64,000 bases of DNA from Nocardia acididurans (GTDB lineage Bacteria; Actinomycetota; Actinomycetes; Mycobacteriales; Mycobacteriaceae): NCBI RefSeq assembly GCF_016741815.1, contig NZ_JAERRJ010000011.1:124001-188000 (forward strand), read 5' to 3'. Below, in pieces: positions 17,610-26,443 of this stretch. Numbering within the stretch: position 1 is the first letter of the stretch; each line of letters starts with the position of its first letter. A program made the position numbers and the translations under genes. The notes below the pieces were generated by a model. The model worked only from the letters and a program-made list of their open reading frames with translations. It had not been told where the DNA came from and made no database searches.

Positions 17610-18833
17610 AGCCACTCTCGATACTCGCAGGATCGCGGTGAGGCTGGCCGTGGCGGCAATCGCCAAGGCTGCGAACATGATCGGGTAGGTCAGGCCGAGG
17701 CCGTCGTGCAGCACGGCCATCACGGCGGGTACGCCGAAGCCGAGGTAGGCGACCGCGTAGAAGACGGCGGTCAGGCCGGCCAGGTCGTCGGGACGGGCGA
17801 TGCGCTCGATCTCGAGTAGCCCGGCCACCAGGCCGATGCCGAATCCCGCGCCCAGCACCACGGCGGTGGCGATGGTCAGCCAGAGCGTCAGGGCGGCGGA
17901 AGCTGTGGCGGCCAGGGCCATTCCGGCGATCACCAGGGCCACGCCGAGCGCGGCGATCCGCACCGTTCCGGGCCGGTCGATGCGCCGCGCCACGGTCTGC
18001 ATGCCGAAACCGCAGCCCAGGGTGATGACGGTGATCAGCGCCGAGAACGCGATGGGCGCGCCCTGCACCTGCGGCATCATGAGCGTCGGCATAATGGCGT
18101 ACGCCGTTGCGGCGGAGGTGAACAGCCAGATCGCGATGGGCAGCGCCACCATCAGGAAACGCCGGTGCCCGGCGGCGGGCACCTTCAGATCGTCCAGTAG
18201 TCGCTGTGAGGTCTCTTGTGGCACAGCGGTTTCCGGTGCGCGCAGCACCCACGCCGCGGCGGCCAGGCACAGCGCGACATTGATCAGGTAGGACAGTGAG
18301 TCCGGCCAGGGCGCCCACTGCGCCAGCACGCCCGCCACGCCCGCGCCGATGGCGAAGCCGCCGGTGAGGCACATGGCCGAGCGGCGAGCCCCGGTGCCGG
18401 GCAAGGTTTCCGGTGCGAACGGCGGCTGCGAGAGCTCCTTGAGCCAGCTGCTGCCCACCGCCATGGCCAGGCCCAGCGCGACGCCGGAAAGCACGCGCCC
18501 GGCGGAAAGCATCGGCACGGAATCGGATCCGAAGGCCAGCAGCAGCGAACCCAGCGCCGCGACGAGCGGCGCGGGCCGCATGAGCGGCCGCCGCCCGTAG
18601 CGGTCGGAGAGCGGCCCGCCGATCACCAGCGCCGGGACGATGCCGAGCACGTACTCGAACAGCAGCAGGTCCACGGTGGTGACGGGCAGGCCGTCGCGCT
18701 TGTACATGACCAGCAGCGGCGTGAATTCGTTTCCGCCCCAGGCGATCGCGACCATCGCCGCGGCCACGCCCCACCAGGCTCCGGTGGAGCCGCGGATCCC
18801 GCGCGCCGGGGCGGCGGTGGTCAGGGTCGCCAT
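17571..18833 (-). CDS. MFS transporter
   Basis: This 420-residue protein has about 12 membrane segments. The loop 2-3 signature IGGPLSDRYGRRPLMRPAPL fits major facilitator drug/solute carriers, as does the internal repeat near GMQTVARRIDRPG. ATG 18833 overlaps the stop of the GntR gene by one base (TGATG), with GAGG 6 nt upstream, so the transporter is coupled to that regulator. The substrate is unknown; efflux and uptake are both possible. Confidence 0.85.
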   Translation of the reverse strand: MATLTTAAPARGIRGSTGAWWGVAAAMVAIAWGGNEFTPLLVMYKRDGLPVTTVDLLLFEYVLGIVPALVIGGPLSDRYGRRPLMRPAPLVAALGSLLLAFGSDSVPMLSAGRVLSGVALGLAMAVGSSWLKELSQPPFAPETLPGTGARRSAMCLTGGFAIGAGVAGVLAQWAPWPDSLSYLINVALCLAAAAWVLRAPETAVPQETSQRLLDDLKVPAAGHRRFLMVALPIAIWLFTSAATAYAIMPTLMMPQVQGAPIAFSALITVITLGCGFGMQTVARRIDRPGTVRIAALGVALVIAGMALAATASAALTLWLTIATAVVLGAGFGIGLVAGLLEIERIARPDDLAGLTAVFYAVAYLGFGVPAVMAVLHDGLGLTYPIMFAALAIAATASLTAILRVSRVASPQVAVEEREDA

Positions 18834-19474
18834 CACAGTCCTCGCAATTCCACGCCGTGCACGTCGGTCAGGTGCTCGGCCAGGGCGGTGGCGAACCCGT
18901 CGCTGTCGCCGGCCTCGATGAGTTCGGCCAGGCGCGTGTGCTGTTCGATGATGCGGGTGGCGTCCTTGGCTCCCCGGCGCAGCGCGTCGCTGTTCATTCG
19001 CCGCTGGCGTTCGCGCAGGGAGTCGTAAAAGCCTGCGAGCAGCGGGTTTCCGGCGGCGATCACGAACTCGCGATGGAAATCGGCGTCCACGACCGCGAAT
19101 TCGTCGAGGTCGGCGGTGGCCACGAGGTCGCGCTGGCGGTCCAGCAGGGCGCGCAGCCGTGCCATGAGCGCGGTGCGATCGACGCCCGCGAGGGCGCGCA
19201 CCGCGCCCGTCTCGACGAGGTACCGCGCCTGGGTCACGTGCTCGGCCTCGTGCGAGGGCACCGGTACGACCAGTGCGCCGCGTTTGGGGTAGAGCTTCAT
19301 CCAGCCCTCGGTCTCCAACCGGAGGAAGGCCTCCCGCACCGGGGTGCGGGAGGTGCCGAGCGCGGTGGCGATCTCGCCCTCGCTGATCAGTTCGCCCCCG
19401 GGGATCTCCCCGCTCAGGATGCGTTCCTTGACCTCGCGATAGGCGCGCTCGGCGGATGAATACGTCTTAGACAC
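18833..19474 (-). CDS. GntR/FadR-type (FCD domain) transcriptional regulator
   Basis: The 213-residue regulator has an N-terminal winged HTH (YREVKERILSGEIPGGELISEGEIATALGTSRTPVREAFLRLETEGWMKLYPKRGALV) and an FCD ligand domain with the metal-binding pattern DADFHREFV...EQHTRLAELIEAGD...EHLTDVH. The best start is GTG 19474, which has no clear ribosome site. It is first in an operon with the MFS transporter and probably senses a small carboxylate. Confidence 0.85.
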   Translation of the reverse strand: MSKTYSSAERAYREVKERILSGEIPGGELISEGEIATALGTSRTPVREAFLRLETEGWMKLYPKRGALVVPVPSHEAEHVTQARYLVETGAVRALAGVDRTALMARLRALLDRQRDLVATADLDEFAVVDADFHREFVIAAGNPLLAGFYDSLRERQRRMNSDALRRGAKDATRIIEQHTRLAELIEAGDSDGFATALAEHLTDVHGVELRGL

Positions 19475-19481
19475 AAGTTGT
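19473..19481. promoter_or_regulatory. Small palindrome ACAA-G-TTGT at the GntR start
   Basis: This perfect 9-bp palindrome overlaps the GTG start, next to GTCTTAGAC (19464-19472), itself nearly palindromic. Such sites are common for FadR-type autoregulation. The support is symmetry and position only. Confidence 0.25.
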
Positions 19482-19591
19482 ACCCTAGGCCCGGCCGCCG
19501 GTGGATTTGCCGGGATGTGGCTGGATTCACTCGGCGGCCACGGGTATGACACTATTGGCGTGCTGTCAGTAAGTTGGACGAGGAGGTCCGC

Positions 19592-20056
19592 ATGGCGAAC
19601 GACGCCACCCCGCCGTTGAACGTGATCGTGAACGGCGCCCTGGAACACACCATCCCGATCGCGCACAAGATGGGCGTCGAGGCGGTCGAGGTACGCCGCG
19701 GCTTCGCGTCCGCCAAGGTCCCGGCCGAGGGCAACGGCAATCACTTCGGCGTCATCTACGCCGGTGTGCTGTTCACCGTGGCCGAGATCCTGGGCGGTGC
19801 CATCGCCATTGCCAGCTTCGACACCGCGAAGTACTACCCGCTGGTCAAGGACCTGCACATCTTCTTCCGCAAGCCCGGCAAGACCGATGTGGTGGCCGAG
19901 GCCGAGCTGTCCGAGGACGAGATCGCCCGGATCGCGGAGGAGGCCGACCTGAAGGGCAAGTCGGACTTCACGCTCAAGGCCGTGGTCAAGGACGCCAACG
20001 GCGTCGTCGTGGCCGAGACCGAGGGCCTCTATCAGCTTCGCGCCCACGGCAGGTAG
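19592..20056 (+). CDS. Hot-dog-fold thioesterase-like protein (DUF4442/YiiD type)
   Basis: This 154-residue protein matches the DUF4442 hot-dog family: HKMGVEAVEVRRGFASAKVPAEGNGNHFGVIYAGVLFTVAEILGGAIAIAS, then YYPLVKDLHIFFRKPGKTDVVAEAEL. The HFGVIYAG segment resembles the HFGxxHxG substrate helix start of thioesterases, without the usual second His. The start is ATG 19592 with GAGGAGG upstream. It is probably an acyl-CoA/acyl-ACP thioesterase, not tied to a pathway here. Confidence 0.75.
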   Translation: MANDATPPLNVIVNGALEHTIPIAHKMGVEAVEVRRGFASAKVPAEGNGNHFGVIYAGVLFTVAEILGGAIAIASFDTAKYYPLVKDLHIFFRKPGKTDVVAEAELSEDEIARIAEEADLKGKSDFTLKAVVKDANGVVVAETEGLYQLRAHGR

Positions 20057-20065
20057 CCGCGCCGG

Positions 20066-20090
20066 GGGAGGCCCGCGCTCCGGGCCTCCC
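20066..20090. terminator. Hairpin between convergent genes, probable bidirectional terminator
   Basis: GGGAGGCCCG (20066-20075), a 5-nt loop and CGGGCCTCCC (20081-20090) form a perfect 10-bp GC-rich stem just after the thioesterase-like stop and just before the end of the convergent secreted-protein gene. There is no T-tract, as is common in high-GC actinobacteria. Confidence 0.6.
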
Positions 20091-20092
20091 GG

Positions 20093-20488
20093 TCAGGCGA
20101 TGACCAGCACGCCCTCACAGCCGGTGCCGAGGCTGCCCGGCCACTGCGAGCCGGTCACCTTGAACCGGTGCACCCCCGGCCCCGGCGTACCGAGGTCCAC
20201 CTTGGTGGTCACCGGTACATAGGTGTCGGGCAGCGCGGTGTGCGTGCCGTGCGAGGGCATGTCGAAATTGGCGTCGTCGGTGAAATTCGACGAGGTGGTG
20301 ATCTCCAGCGTGGTCGGCATGCCGGAGCGTGCCAGCAGAGTCGTCTTGCTGCACTTGCCTTTCGAATAGTCCAGCACGATCCGCTGCGAATCGGCCGAGG
20401 CCGACGGCGCGGCGACCGCGCCGCACAGGCCCAGGACAGCGGTGGCCAGGACTACCGTGCGGATGGAGCGCGTCGAACCGGTGTGCAC
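20093..20488 (-). CDS. Small secreted protein of unknown function
   Basis: The 131-residue precursor has a signal peptide ending near APSASA-DS. The mature part of about 98 residues has two cysteines (KGKCSK and GTGCEG, probably a disulfide) and a beta-rich pattern ending GVHRFKVTGSQWPG...GVLVIA. The layout recalls a cupredoxin-like sandwich, but a complete copper ligand set is not evident. The start is GTG 20488 with GAGAGGGG upstream. Confidence 0.65.
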   Translation of the reverse strand: MHTGSTRSIRTVVLATAVLGLCGAVAAPSASADSQRIVLDYSKGKCSKTTLLARSGMPTTLEITTSSNFTDDANFDMPSHGTHTALPDTYVPVTTKVDLGTPGPGVHRFKVTGSQWPGSLGTGCEGVLVIA

Positions 20489-20590
20489 GGGCGAAACCCC
20501 TCTCGATGAGTCGATGGCATTGCGCGAGAACGTCGAAGATAATGCCGTTACCAGCGACTTTCCGCCCGCGCGACACGAGGGATTCGGGAC

Positions 20591-21394
20591 CTAACTCGAG
20601 ATGACGTCCCCGACCGGCAGCGGATGCGGGCGTTTCGGAACCCGCCGGTCGCCCGAGGACTTGCCCTGCAATCGGTGCATGGCCCACGGCACCAACGCGG
20701 TCGCCACCCAATTCACCTCGGCCAGCGCCATTCCCACGATGCCGCGATCGGGCAGCGCCGGAATCAGCGGCAGCGTCCAGGTGTCGTTGCTGCCGGGCAG
20801 GCCCAGCGCGTGCGCGAAGGCATCGGCGATGCGCTCGTGCCCGAGCGGACTGCAGTGCAGCCGATCCGGACTCCACAGCCGGGGATCGGCGACCACCGGA
20901 TGATGCCCGACCTCGGCGATCAGCACCCCGTGCCGCTCGGCCGCTGCCCGCACCCGCGCGTTGAACGCGGTGATCCGCCCGCGGATCGGCCGCGTGATCG
21001 GAATGACCCGTGCCACATCGGGAAATGTCAGCGTGGCCACCGCCGTGCCCTGCGCGGTGAGCGCCGCGAACATGGCCTCCACGTGTTCGATCACCTCGTC
21101 GGCGTCGAATGTGGGCCGCAGCAGATCATTCATGCCCGCCACCACCGTGGCGAAATCCGGGCGCAGCGCGAGCGCGGGATCGAGTTGCTGGGCGCGGATC
21201 TGGCGGGCGAGTTTGCCGCGCACCGCCAGATTCGCGTACTCCAGTCGCGGATTGGCGCGGGCCAGGTGTTCGGCGAGCCGATCCGCCCAGCCCCGCAGGC
21301 CGGTGAGATCGTCGCCGTCGCCGACGCCTTCGGTCTGGCTGTCGCCCAGGGCGACGTAGCGCCCGTATCGGGTGGGCACAGTTCGGGTTGTCAC
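20591..21394 (-). CDS. SGNH/GDSL-family esterase
   Basis: The protein has the SGNH blocks: GDSQTEG with the nucleophile Ser, the NLAVRGK region, GMNDLL with the oxyanion Asn, and DRLHCSPLGH with the Asp-x-x-His pair. It has no signal peptide and is probably a cytoplasmic acyl-esterase or lipase. GTG 21394 is chosen (267 residues) because GGAGA lies 8 nt upstream; GTG 21409 is an in-frame alternative. Confidence 0.85.
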   Translation of the reverse strand: MTTRTVPTRYGRYVALGDSQTEGVGDGDDLTGLRGWADRLAEHLARANPRLEYANLAVRGKLARQIRAQQLDPALALRPDFATVVAGMNDLLRPTFDADEVIEHVEAMFAALTAQGTAVATLTFPDVARVIPITRPIRGRITAFNARVRAAAERHGVLIAEVGHHPVVADPRLWSPDRLHCSPLGHERIADAFAHALGLPGSNDTWTLPLIPALPDRGIVGMALAEVNWVATALVPWAMHRLQGKSSGDRRVPKRPHPLPVGDVISS

Positions 21395-21487
21395 AGCGCT
21401 TGTCTCCACATGGCTCGGCCCGTACCGGTAAGCCCGAATTGTCTCGCGGCAGGGGCGGACTCGGCCAGCGCTACCCGGTGACCATTG

Positions 21488-22501
21488 TCAGACGTGCAGG
21501 AGACGAACCAGCATCTTTCCGGTGTTGGCGCCGTTCATCATGGCCCCGAAAGCGTCGAGGGCGCGCTCGATGCCGTGCTCGACGGTCTCCTCGGTGCGCA
21601 GCGTGCCCTCGGCGAGCATCCCGGCCGCCTTGCCGATCCATTCGGGCGCCTGGTGCAGGTGATCGCTGACATTCATGCCGCGCAGGGTGATTCGCTTGCC
21701 GATCGCGAGCGGCAGGTGGCGGGGTCCCGCCGGGAGTTCGATGTCGTTGTAGACGGAGATGGCCCCGCACAGTGCGATCCGGCCGAAGCGGTTCATGGCG
21801 ACGATGGCGGCGTCGAGGTGATCGCCGCCGACATTGTCGAAGTAGACGTCGATGCCGTCCGGCGCGGCGGCGGCGAGCTGGGCGTGGATATCGCCCTGCC
21901 GGTAGTCGATGGCGGCGTCGAACCCGAATTCGCCGAGCAGGCGGGCGGTCTTCTCGGGTCCGCCCGCGGAGCCGATGACGCGGGACGCGCCCAGCTGCTT
22001 GGCGATCTGGCCCGCGACCGAGCCGACCGCGCCCGCCGCGCCGGAGATGAAGACGACATCACCCGCGCGTACGGGGGCGACCTCGGTGAGGCCCGCGTAG
22101 GCGGTCAGACCGGTGGTGCCGAGTACGCCGAGGTAGGCCTGTGCGGGGGCGAGCGCGGTGTCCACGAGCTGTACGGCGCCGGCGTCCAACAGTGCGTACT
22201 CCCGCCAGCCCGCGAAGTGGGAGACGTTCGCGCCCACCGGGATTCGCGCATCACCGGAGGCGATCACGGTGCCGACGGCGCTGCCGGTCATGGCCTCGCG
22301 CAGGACGAACGGCGGAATGTAGGACTCGACGTCGTTCATGCGGCCGCGCATGTACGGATCCACCGACAGCCAGTCGTTGCGCACCAGCACCTGCCCCGGA
22401 CCGGGATCGGCGACGGTGACGGTGGCGAGTTCGAAATCGGTGGTCTTCGGCTCGCCGACGGGGCGGGCGATCAGACGCCATTCACGGCTGGTGACGGTCA
22501 T
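21488..22501 (-). CDS. NADP-dependent MDR-family oxidoreductase
   Basis: This 337-residue zinc-independent medium-chain reductase resembles leukotriene B4 dehydrogenase / alkenal reductases. It begins REWRLIARPVGEPKTTDFELATV, has DPYMRGRM, AYLGVLGTTGLTAYAGL, nucleotide motif VFISGAAGAVGSVAGQIAKQLGA and VYFDNVGGDHLDAAI. The usual role is reduction of activated C=C bonds. ATG 22501 lies inside the last 20 bp of the TetR gene, so the two are coupled and the regulator probably controls it. Confidence 0.9.
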   Translation of the reverse strand: MTVTSREWRLIARPVGEPKTTDFELATVTVADPGPGQVLVRNDWLSVDPYMRGRMNDVESYIPPFVLREAMTGSAVGTVIASGDARIPVGANVSHFAGWREYALLDAGAVQLVDTALAPAQAYLGVLGTTGLTAYAGLTEVAPVRAGDVVFISGAAGAVGSVAGQIAKQLGASRVIGSAGGPEKTARLLGEFGFDAAIDYRQGDIHAQLAAAAPDGIDVYFDNVGGDHLDAAIVAMNRFGRIALCGAISVYNDIELPAGPRHLPLAIGKRITLRGMNVSDHLHQAPEWIGKAAGMLAEGTLRTEETVEHGIERALDAFGAMMNGANTGKMLVRLLHV

Positions 22502-23054
22502 TGTCGTTGTCCTCCAGGGGTTTCGGGGATGTGGGGGTGAGGCCGGTGAGTACGGTCTCGGTGGCCGGGCGCAACAGGTCGGTGCGATCGGCGGCGAGCA
22601 GTCCGACGGCCAGGGCCAGCAGCACCTGGGCAGCGTCGGCGGGGCTGTCGCGGACCGCCCCGGTGAGGGTCGCGGTGAGCAGGGCGTGCAGGTCGGCGGT
22701 GTAGGCGCGGCAGATATCGCCGCTGACCCGGGCCTGCTCGTCGAGAAGTTCTGCGGCGTGCGGGGATTCGGCGAACGGGCCGCGCACCAGTTCGACCTTG
22801 GCGGCGAGGATGCCGTGCACGCGGTCGAGCAACGGCGCGTCGGAGGCCGCCGCCGTGCGGGCGTGCGCGAGAGCCTGATCGTGCAGGCGGTCGGCGAGCC
22901 TGCGCACGGCATCGTCCTTGTTGCGGACGTACTGATAGACCGCGGACCGGGAGACGCCCATCTCGGCGGCGATGTCGTCCATGGTGGTGCGCCGCGCACC
23001 GTAGCGCCGCAGGCAGCGCAGGGTCGCGTCCAGGACGTCGGCGGTGCGGTTCAC
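22482..23054 (-). CDS. TetR family regulator
   Basis: The 190-residue regulator has a standard HTH (LDATLRCLRRYGARRTTMDDIAAEMGVSRSAVYQYVRNKDDAVRRLAD) and a divergent helical C-terminal domain. The start is GTG 23054 preceded by GGAGACACC. It overlaps the MDR reductase gene downstream by 20 bp and lies 31 nt downstream of the DJ-1 gene on the same strand. Confidence 0.87.
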   Translation of the reverse strand: MNRTADVLDATLRCLRRYGARRTTMDDIAAEMGVSRSAVYQYVRNKDDAVRRLADRLHDQALAHARTAAASDAPLLDRVHGILAAKVELVRGPFAESPHAAELLDEQARVSGDICRAYTADLHALLTATLTGAVRDSPADAAQVLLALAVGLLAADRTDLLRPATETVLTGLTPTSPKPLEDNDNDRHQP

Positions 23055-23085
23055 GGTGTCTCCCGGTGAAGTGGATCGCGCTGGG

Positions 23086-23778
23086 TCACAACGCTTTCAG
23101 GAGTTCGGCCGCCAGCGGGGCCGAGGAAGCCGGGTTCTGGCCGGTGTAGAGATTGCGGTCGATCTCGAGGTGCGGGGCCCAGGGCTCGCCCGCGCGGAAG
23201 TCGACGCCCAGCGCTACCAGGCGGTCCTGGAGCAGCCATTTCGCCTTGTCGGCGAAACCCGCCTGGGTTTCCTCGGCATTGGTGAAGCCGGTGGCGCGGT
23301 AGCCCGCGAAGGGGGACCTGCCGTCGGCGTCGGCGGTGGCGAGCAGGGCGGCGGGAGCATGGCAGACGATGCCGAGCGGCTTGCCGGAGGCGAGGGCGGC
23401 ATCGAGCAGCCGGCCCGAATCCGCGTTCACGGCAAGGTCTTCCATGGGGCCGTGGCCGCCGGGGTAGTAGACGGCGTCGTAGTCGGTGAGCGCGACGTCC
23501 TCGAGCCGGATCGGGTGGGTGAGCTCGGTGGCCCGCTTCAGCAGAGCGGCGATCCGCTCCGCGCCCGCGGGGCCGCCGTTGACGTCGGGGGCCAGGCTGC
23601 CGCCGTCGACGGTGGGGACCGCCGCGCCGGGGGTGGCGACGACGATCTCATGACCCGCGGCCCGGAACGCCTCGTACGGCGCGGCGAACTCCTCGGCCCA
23701 GTAGCCGGTGGGGTGCTTGCTGCCGTCGGCCAGGGTCCAGTGGTCGACGCCGGTCATGACGAACAGGATTTTCGCCAT
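23086..23778 (-). CDS. DJ-1/PfpI family protein (Hsp31-like type)
   Basis: This 230-residue protein has the DJ-1 nucleophile elbow with Cys139-His140 in GIVCHAPAALL, the GGHGPMEDL loop, and WAEEFAAPYEAFRAAGHEIVVATPGG-type N-terminal features. Family members include glyoxalase III-like and chaperone-like proteins. The start is ATG 23778 (GAGGAG upstream). It is divergent from a LysR gene across a gap containing a T-N11-A operator candidate, so it is probably that regulator's target. Confidence 0.87.
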   Translation of the reverse strand: MAKILFVMTGVDHWTLADGSKHPTGYWAEEFAAPYEAFRAAGHEIVVATPGAAVPTVDGGSLAPDVNGGPAGAERIAALLKRATELTHPIRLEDVALTDYDAVYYPGGHGPMEDLAVNADSGRLLDAALASGKPLGIVCHAPAALLATADADGRSPFAGYRATGFTNAEETQAGFADKAKWLLQDRLVALGVDFRAGEPWAPHLEIDRNLYTGQNPASSAPLAAELLKAL

Positions 23779-23892
23779 CGTGTGCTCCTCGCGTGAGTCG
23801 GATGCTTCGGCGGCCTGACGTTCCGTATGCGATTCGTCAGTTCGTCACGGGGACTACGCTAGGGACGCGGTCATCGAATGACCAATAGAATC

Positions 23893-23911
23893 GCCTATAT
23901 GAGCTATAGGC
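23893..23911. promoter_or_regulatory. LysR-type operator candidate GCCTATA-N5-TATAGGC
   Basis: The perfect 7-bp-arm inverted repeat GCCTATA-TGAGC-TATAGGC fits the LysR T-N11-A box. It lies 15 nt before the chosen LysR start and 115 nt before the DJ-1 start, as expected for autoregulation and divergent activation. It also argues against starting the LysR reading frame upstream at 23878 or 23899. Confidence 0.65.
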
Positions 23912-23925
23912 AGGCCGATGGGTCC

Positions 23926-24861
23926 ATGGATCTGGCCCAGCTGCGCACATTTCTGGCCGTCTACCGCGCGGGCTCGATCACCGCGGGTGCGGCGCAGGCC
24001 GGACTGTCGCAGCCGACGGTGACGACGCAGCTGCAGACCCTGGAGCGGCAGCTCGGCGGGCCGCTGTTCGAACGGCTGCCGCGCGGGGTCGCGCCGACGC
24101 CCGCCGCACACGATCTGGCCGCGCGGGTGGCGGGACCGCTGGACAGTCTGGCCGCCGTCACCGGTGGCGCGCGCAGCGACGGCGTGCCGGTGGCCGAACC
24201 GCCCGTGCTCCTCGGCGGTCCGGCCGAAATGCTTGCGGCGCTGACACTTCCGGCGCTGGCCGGACTGGTGGACGAGGGCGTCCGGCTCACCGTGGCCACC
24301 GGGCTGGCCGATGATCTGCTGGCCGATCTGCGGGTCGGCAAGCTGGATCTGGTGGTGTCCACGATCCGCCCGCGGGGACGGACCGTGCTGGCCGAACCGC
24401 TGGCCGATGAGGAATTCGTGCTGGTCGCGGCTCCTGCCGTGGCTGCCCGGATCGATCGGGAGCGACTGCGCGACCACGATCTCACGGCGCTGGCCGGTAT
24501 CCCGATCGTCAGCTACGCGGCGGATCTGCCCATCCTGCGGCGGTATTGGCGGCACGTCTTCGAGACCCGGCTGGAGGCCGAGCCCGCGGTGGTGGTCGGA
24601 GATCTGCGGGCGGTGCTCGCCGCGGTGGTCGCCGGGGCCGGGATCAGCGTGCTCCCGCGCTACCTGTGCGCGCGGGAGCTGGCCGCGGGCGGGGTGGTCA
24701 CCCTGCTGGATCCCGAGGACGCGCCGATCAACACGGTGTTCCTGGCGCGGCGGGTCGGTGGACCCGCCCGGCCGCACGTCGACCGGGTACGGGCCAGGCT
24801 GCTCGACGAGGCCCGGGTGTGGCGGGCCTGCGAGCACGTATGGTTGGGCGATGGGCGGTGA
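23926..24861 (+). CDS. LysR family transcriptional regulator
   Basis: The 311-residue regulator starts canonically MDLAQLRTFLAVYRAGSITAGAAQAGLSQPTVTTQLQTLERQLGGPLFERLPRGVAPT and has a substrate-binding C-terminal domain ending in ISVLPRYLCARELAAGG. ATG 23926 is preferred because the operator-like repeat sits immediately upstream. It is divergent from the DJ-1 gene and overlaps the LigD-polymerase gene by 11 bp downstream. Confidence 0.87.
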   Translation: MDLAQLRTFLAVYRAGSITAGAAQAGLSQPTVTTQLQTLERQLGGPLFERLPRGVAPTPAAHDLAARVAGPLDSLAAVTGGARSDGVPVAEPPVLLGGPAEMLAALTLPALAGLVDEGVRLTVATGLADDLLADLRVGKLDLVVSTIRPRGRTVLAEPLADEEFVLVAAPAVAARIDRERLRDHDLTALAGIPIVSYAADLPILRRYWRHVFETRLEAEPAVVVGDLRAVLAAVVAGAGISVLPRYLCARELAAGGVVTLLDPEDAPINTVFLARRVGGPARPHVDRVRARLLDEARVWRACEHVWLGDGR

Positions 24862-25807
24862 AGAACTGCGCGAAGGCGTCAAGCTGACCAATCTGGACGG
24901 CCCGCTGTTCGACGGCGCGGACGCGACCAAACGGGATCTGATCGACTATCTGGCGGCGGTCGGGGAGCGGATGGTGGCCCATCTGCGCGGCCGGCCGCTG
25001 TCGGTGGTGCGGGTGCGGCCCGGCCAGGAGCCGTTCATGCAGAAGAACCTGCCCAAGTACACCCCGGAATGGGTACGGCGCGTAGCCATCTGGGCGGATG
25101 CCTCCAAACGCGAGGTCACCTACGCGCTCTGCGACGATGTGCGGACGCTGCTGTGGTTCGGGAATCAGCGGGCCATCGAATACCACGTGCCGCTGCTGCT
25201 CGCGGATTACGCACTCGGGCAGACACATCTGGTGATCGATCTGGATCCCCCGGCGGGGGAGGATTTCCGGCTGGTGGTGCGCGCCGCCGAACTCGTGCGC
25301 GAGGCCCTGCGCGCGGACGGGCTCGCCGGAGCGGTGAAGACCAGCGGTTCGAAGGGCCTGCACATCTTCATCCCCATCGAGCAGGGCTATTCGATGGAGG
25401 ATGCCGCCGCTGCCACGCGCGCCATCGCGGTGCGGGCGGAGCGGCTGGATCCGGAGCTGGCGACCACGGCGTTCATTCGAGAAGACCGGGGCGGCAAGAT
25501 CTTTCTCGATTCCACCCGCTCGGGCGGGACCACGGTGGTGGCCGCCTACAGCCCGCGGATCCGGCCCGGGGCGACCGTGTCCTATCCGGTCGCCTGGTCC
25601 GATCTGGGCTCGGTCGAGTTGCGGGACTTCACCATTCGCACCGTGCCGGGGCTGATCGGCGCCGGGGATCCGTGGGCGGCGGAAATGCCCGCCGCGCAGA
25701 AGATTCCGGCCGATCTCCTCGAACACGGTCACACCATTCCCGTTGCCCGGGTGCAGGCCATGCACGAGGGCAAGCGCCGGGCGCGGGCCAAAAGGGATTC
25801 CGAATAG
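24851..25807 (+). CDS. Stand-alone LigD-type polymerase domain (archaeo-eukaryotic primase superfamily)
   Basis: This 318-residue protein matches the polymerase/primase module of NHEJ ligase D. It begins with VKLTNLDGPLF..ATKRDLIDYLAAVGERMVAHLRGRPLSVVRVRPG and FMQKNLPKYTPEWV. Catalytic Asp130 and Asp132 lie in HLVIDLDPP; KTSGSKGLHIFIPI and IFLDSTRSGGTTVVAAYSPRIRPGATVSYPVAW follow. It has no ligase or nuclease domain, and no Ku gene is in the window. It probably performs ribonucleotide-preferring gap filling in DNA repair. ATG 24851 overlaps the LysR end. Confidence 0.87.
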   Translation: MGGEELREGVKLTNLDGPLFDGADATKRDLIDYLAAVGERMVAHLRGRPLSVVRVRPGQEPFMQKNLPKYTPEWVRRVAIWADASKREVTYALCDDVRTLLWFGNQRAIEYHVPLLLADYALGQTHLVIDLDPPAGEDFRLVVRAAELVREALRADGLAGAVKTSGSKGLHIFIPIEQGYSMEDAAAATRAIAVRAERLDPELATTAFIREDRGGKIFLDSTRSGGTTVVAAYSPRIRPGATVSYPVAWSDLGSVELRDFTIRTVPGLIGAGDPWAAEMPAAQKIPADLLEHGHTIPVARVQAMHEGKRRARAKRDSE

Positions 25808-25819
25808 CTCTGCCTGGCT

Positions 25820-26416
25820 TCAGGTTTCGCGGCTCGAGCGCCGTGCGGTCAGCCAATCGTCCGCCAGCTGTGCGCATTCGGTGCGGGTGATGGAGGGCAA
25901 CCCCGCCAGCTTGGCGAACACCATCGGCCCGACGAGCTGCGCCATGGCGAGCCCGGTGTCGAAATCGCCCAGCTCCTCGTGGATTTCGGCCTCGTCCAGG
26001 AGCCGGTCGAAGGGTTCGCGGTAGTGCTCGATCACCCGCTCGCGCAGGTCGGCCACGGTGCGTGACTGATCGGTGGGGTGCTGGGTGCTCATGGCCAGCC
26101 AGGCCAGCGTGGCCAGTTGGAGCGGGGCCTCGTCGATTCGGGCGGATTGACGGGCCAGCAGTTCGATCAGCCGATCCCGGAGCTCCCCGCCCGGCGGCGG
26201 CGATTCGACGGGCGGCACCAGGCGCTCGAAGGTCGCGGTTAGCAGGTCCGCGGAGTTCTCGAAATTGCGGTACAGGGTGGTGCGGGCAACCTTCGACATC
26301 CGGGTCACCGCATCGATCGTGACCGCCTGCACCCCACCGGATTTCAGCAGGGTGGTGGCGGCATCGAGCAGGCGGGTGCGCGAGCGCTGCTTCCGGGGGT
26401 CGATGTCGTCGGGCAC
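25820..26416 (-). CDS. TetR family regulator of the divergent exporter
   Basis: This 198-residue regulator has an HTH near residues 10-55 (KQRSRTRLLDAATTLLKSGGVQAVTIDAVTRMSKVARTTLYRNFENSADLLTAT). It is divergent from a DHA2 exporter across 71 bp that hold a perfect inverted repeat. By the usual logic it represses itself and the exporter until a drug-like ligand binds. Confidence 0.87.
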   Translation of the reverse strand: MPDDIDPRKQRSRTRLLDAATTLLKSGGVQAVTIDAVTRMSKVARTTLYRNFENSADLLTATFERLVPPVESPPPGGELRDRLIELLARQSARIDEAPLQLATLAWLAMSTQHPTDQSRTVADLRERVIEHYREPFDRLLDEAEIHEELGDFDTGLAMAQLVGPMVFAKLAGLPSITRTECAQLADDWLTARRSSRET

Positions 26417-26443
26417 GGACTCTATTCTACAAACAATACTGAT

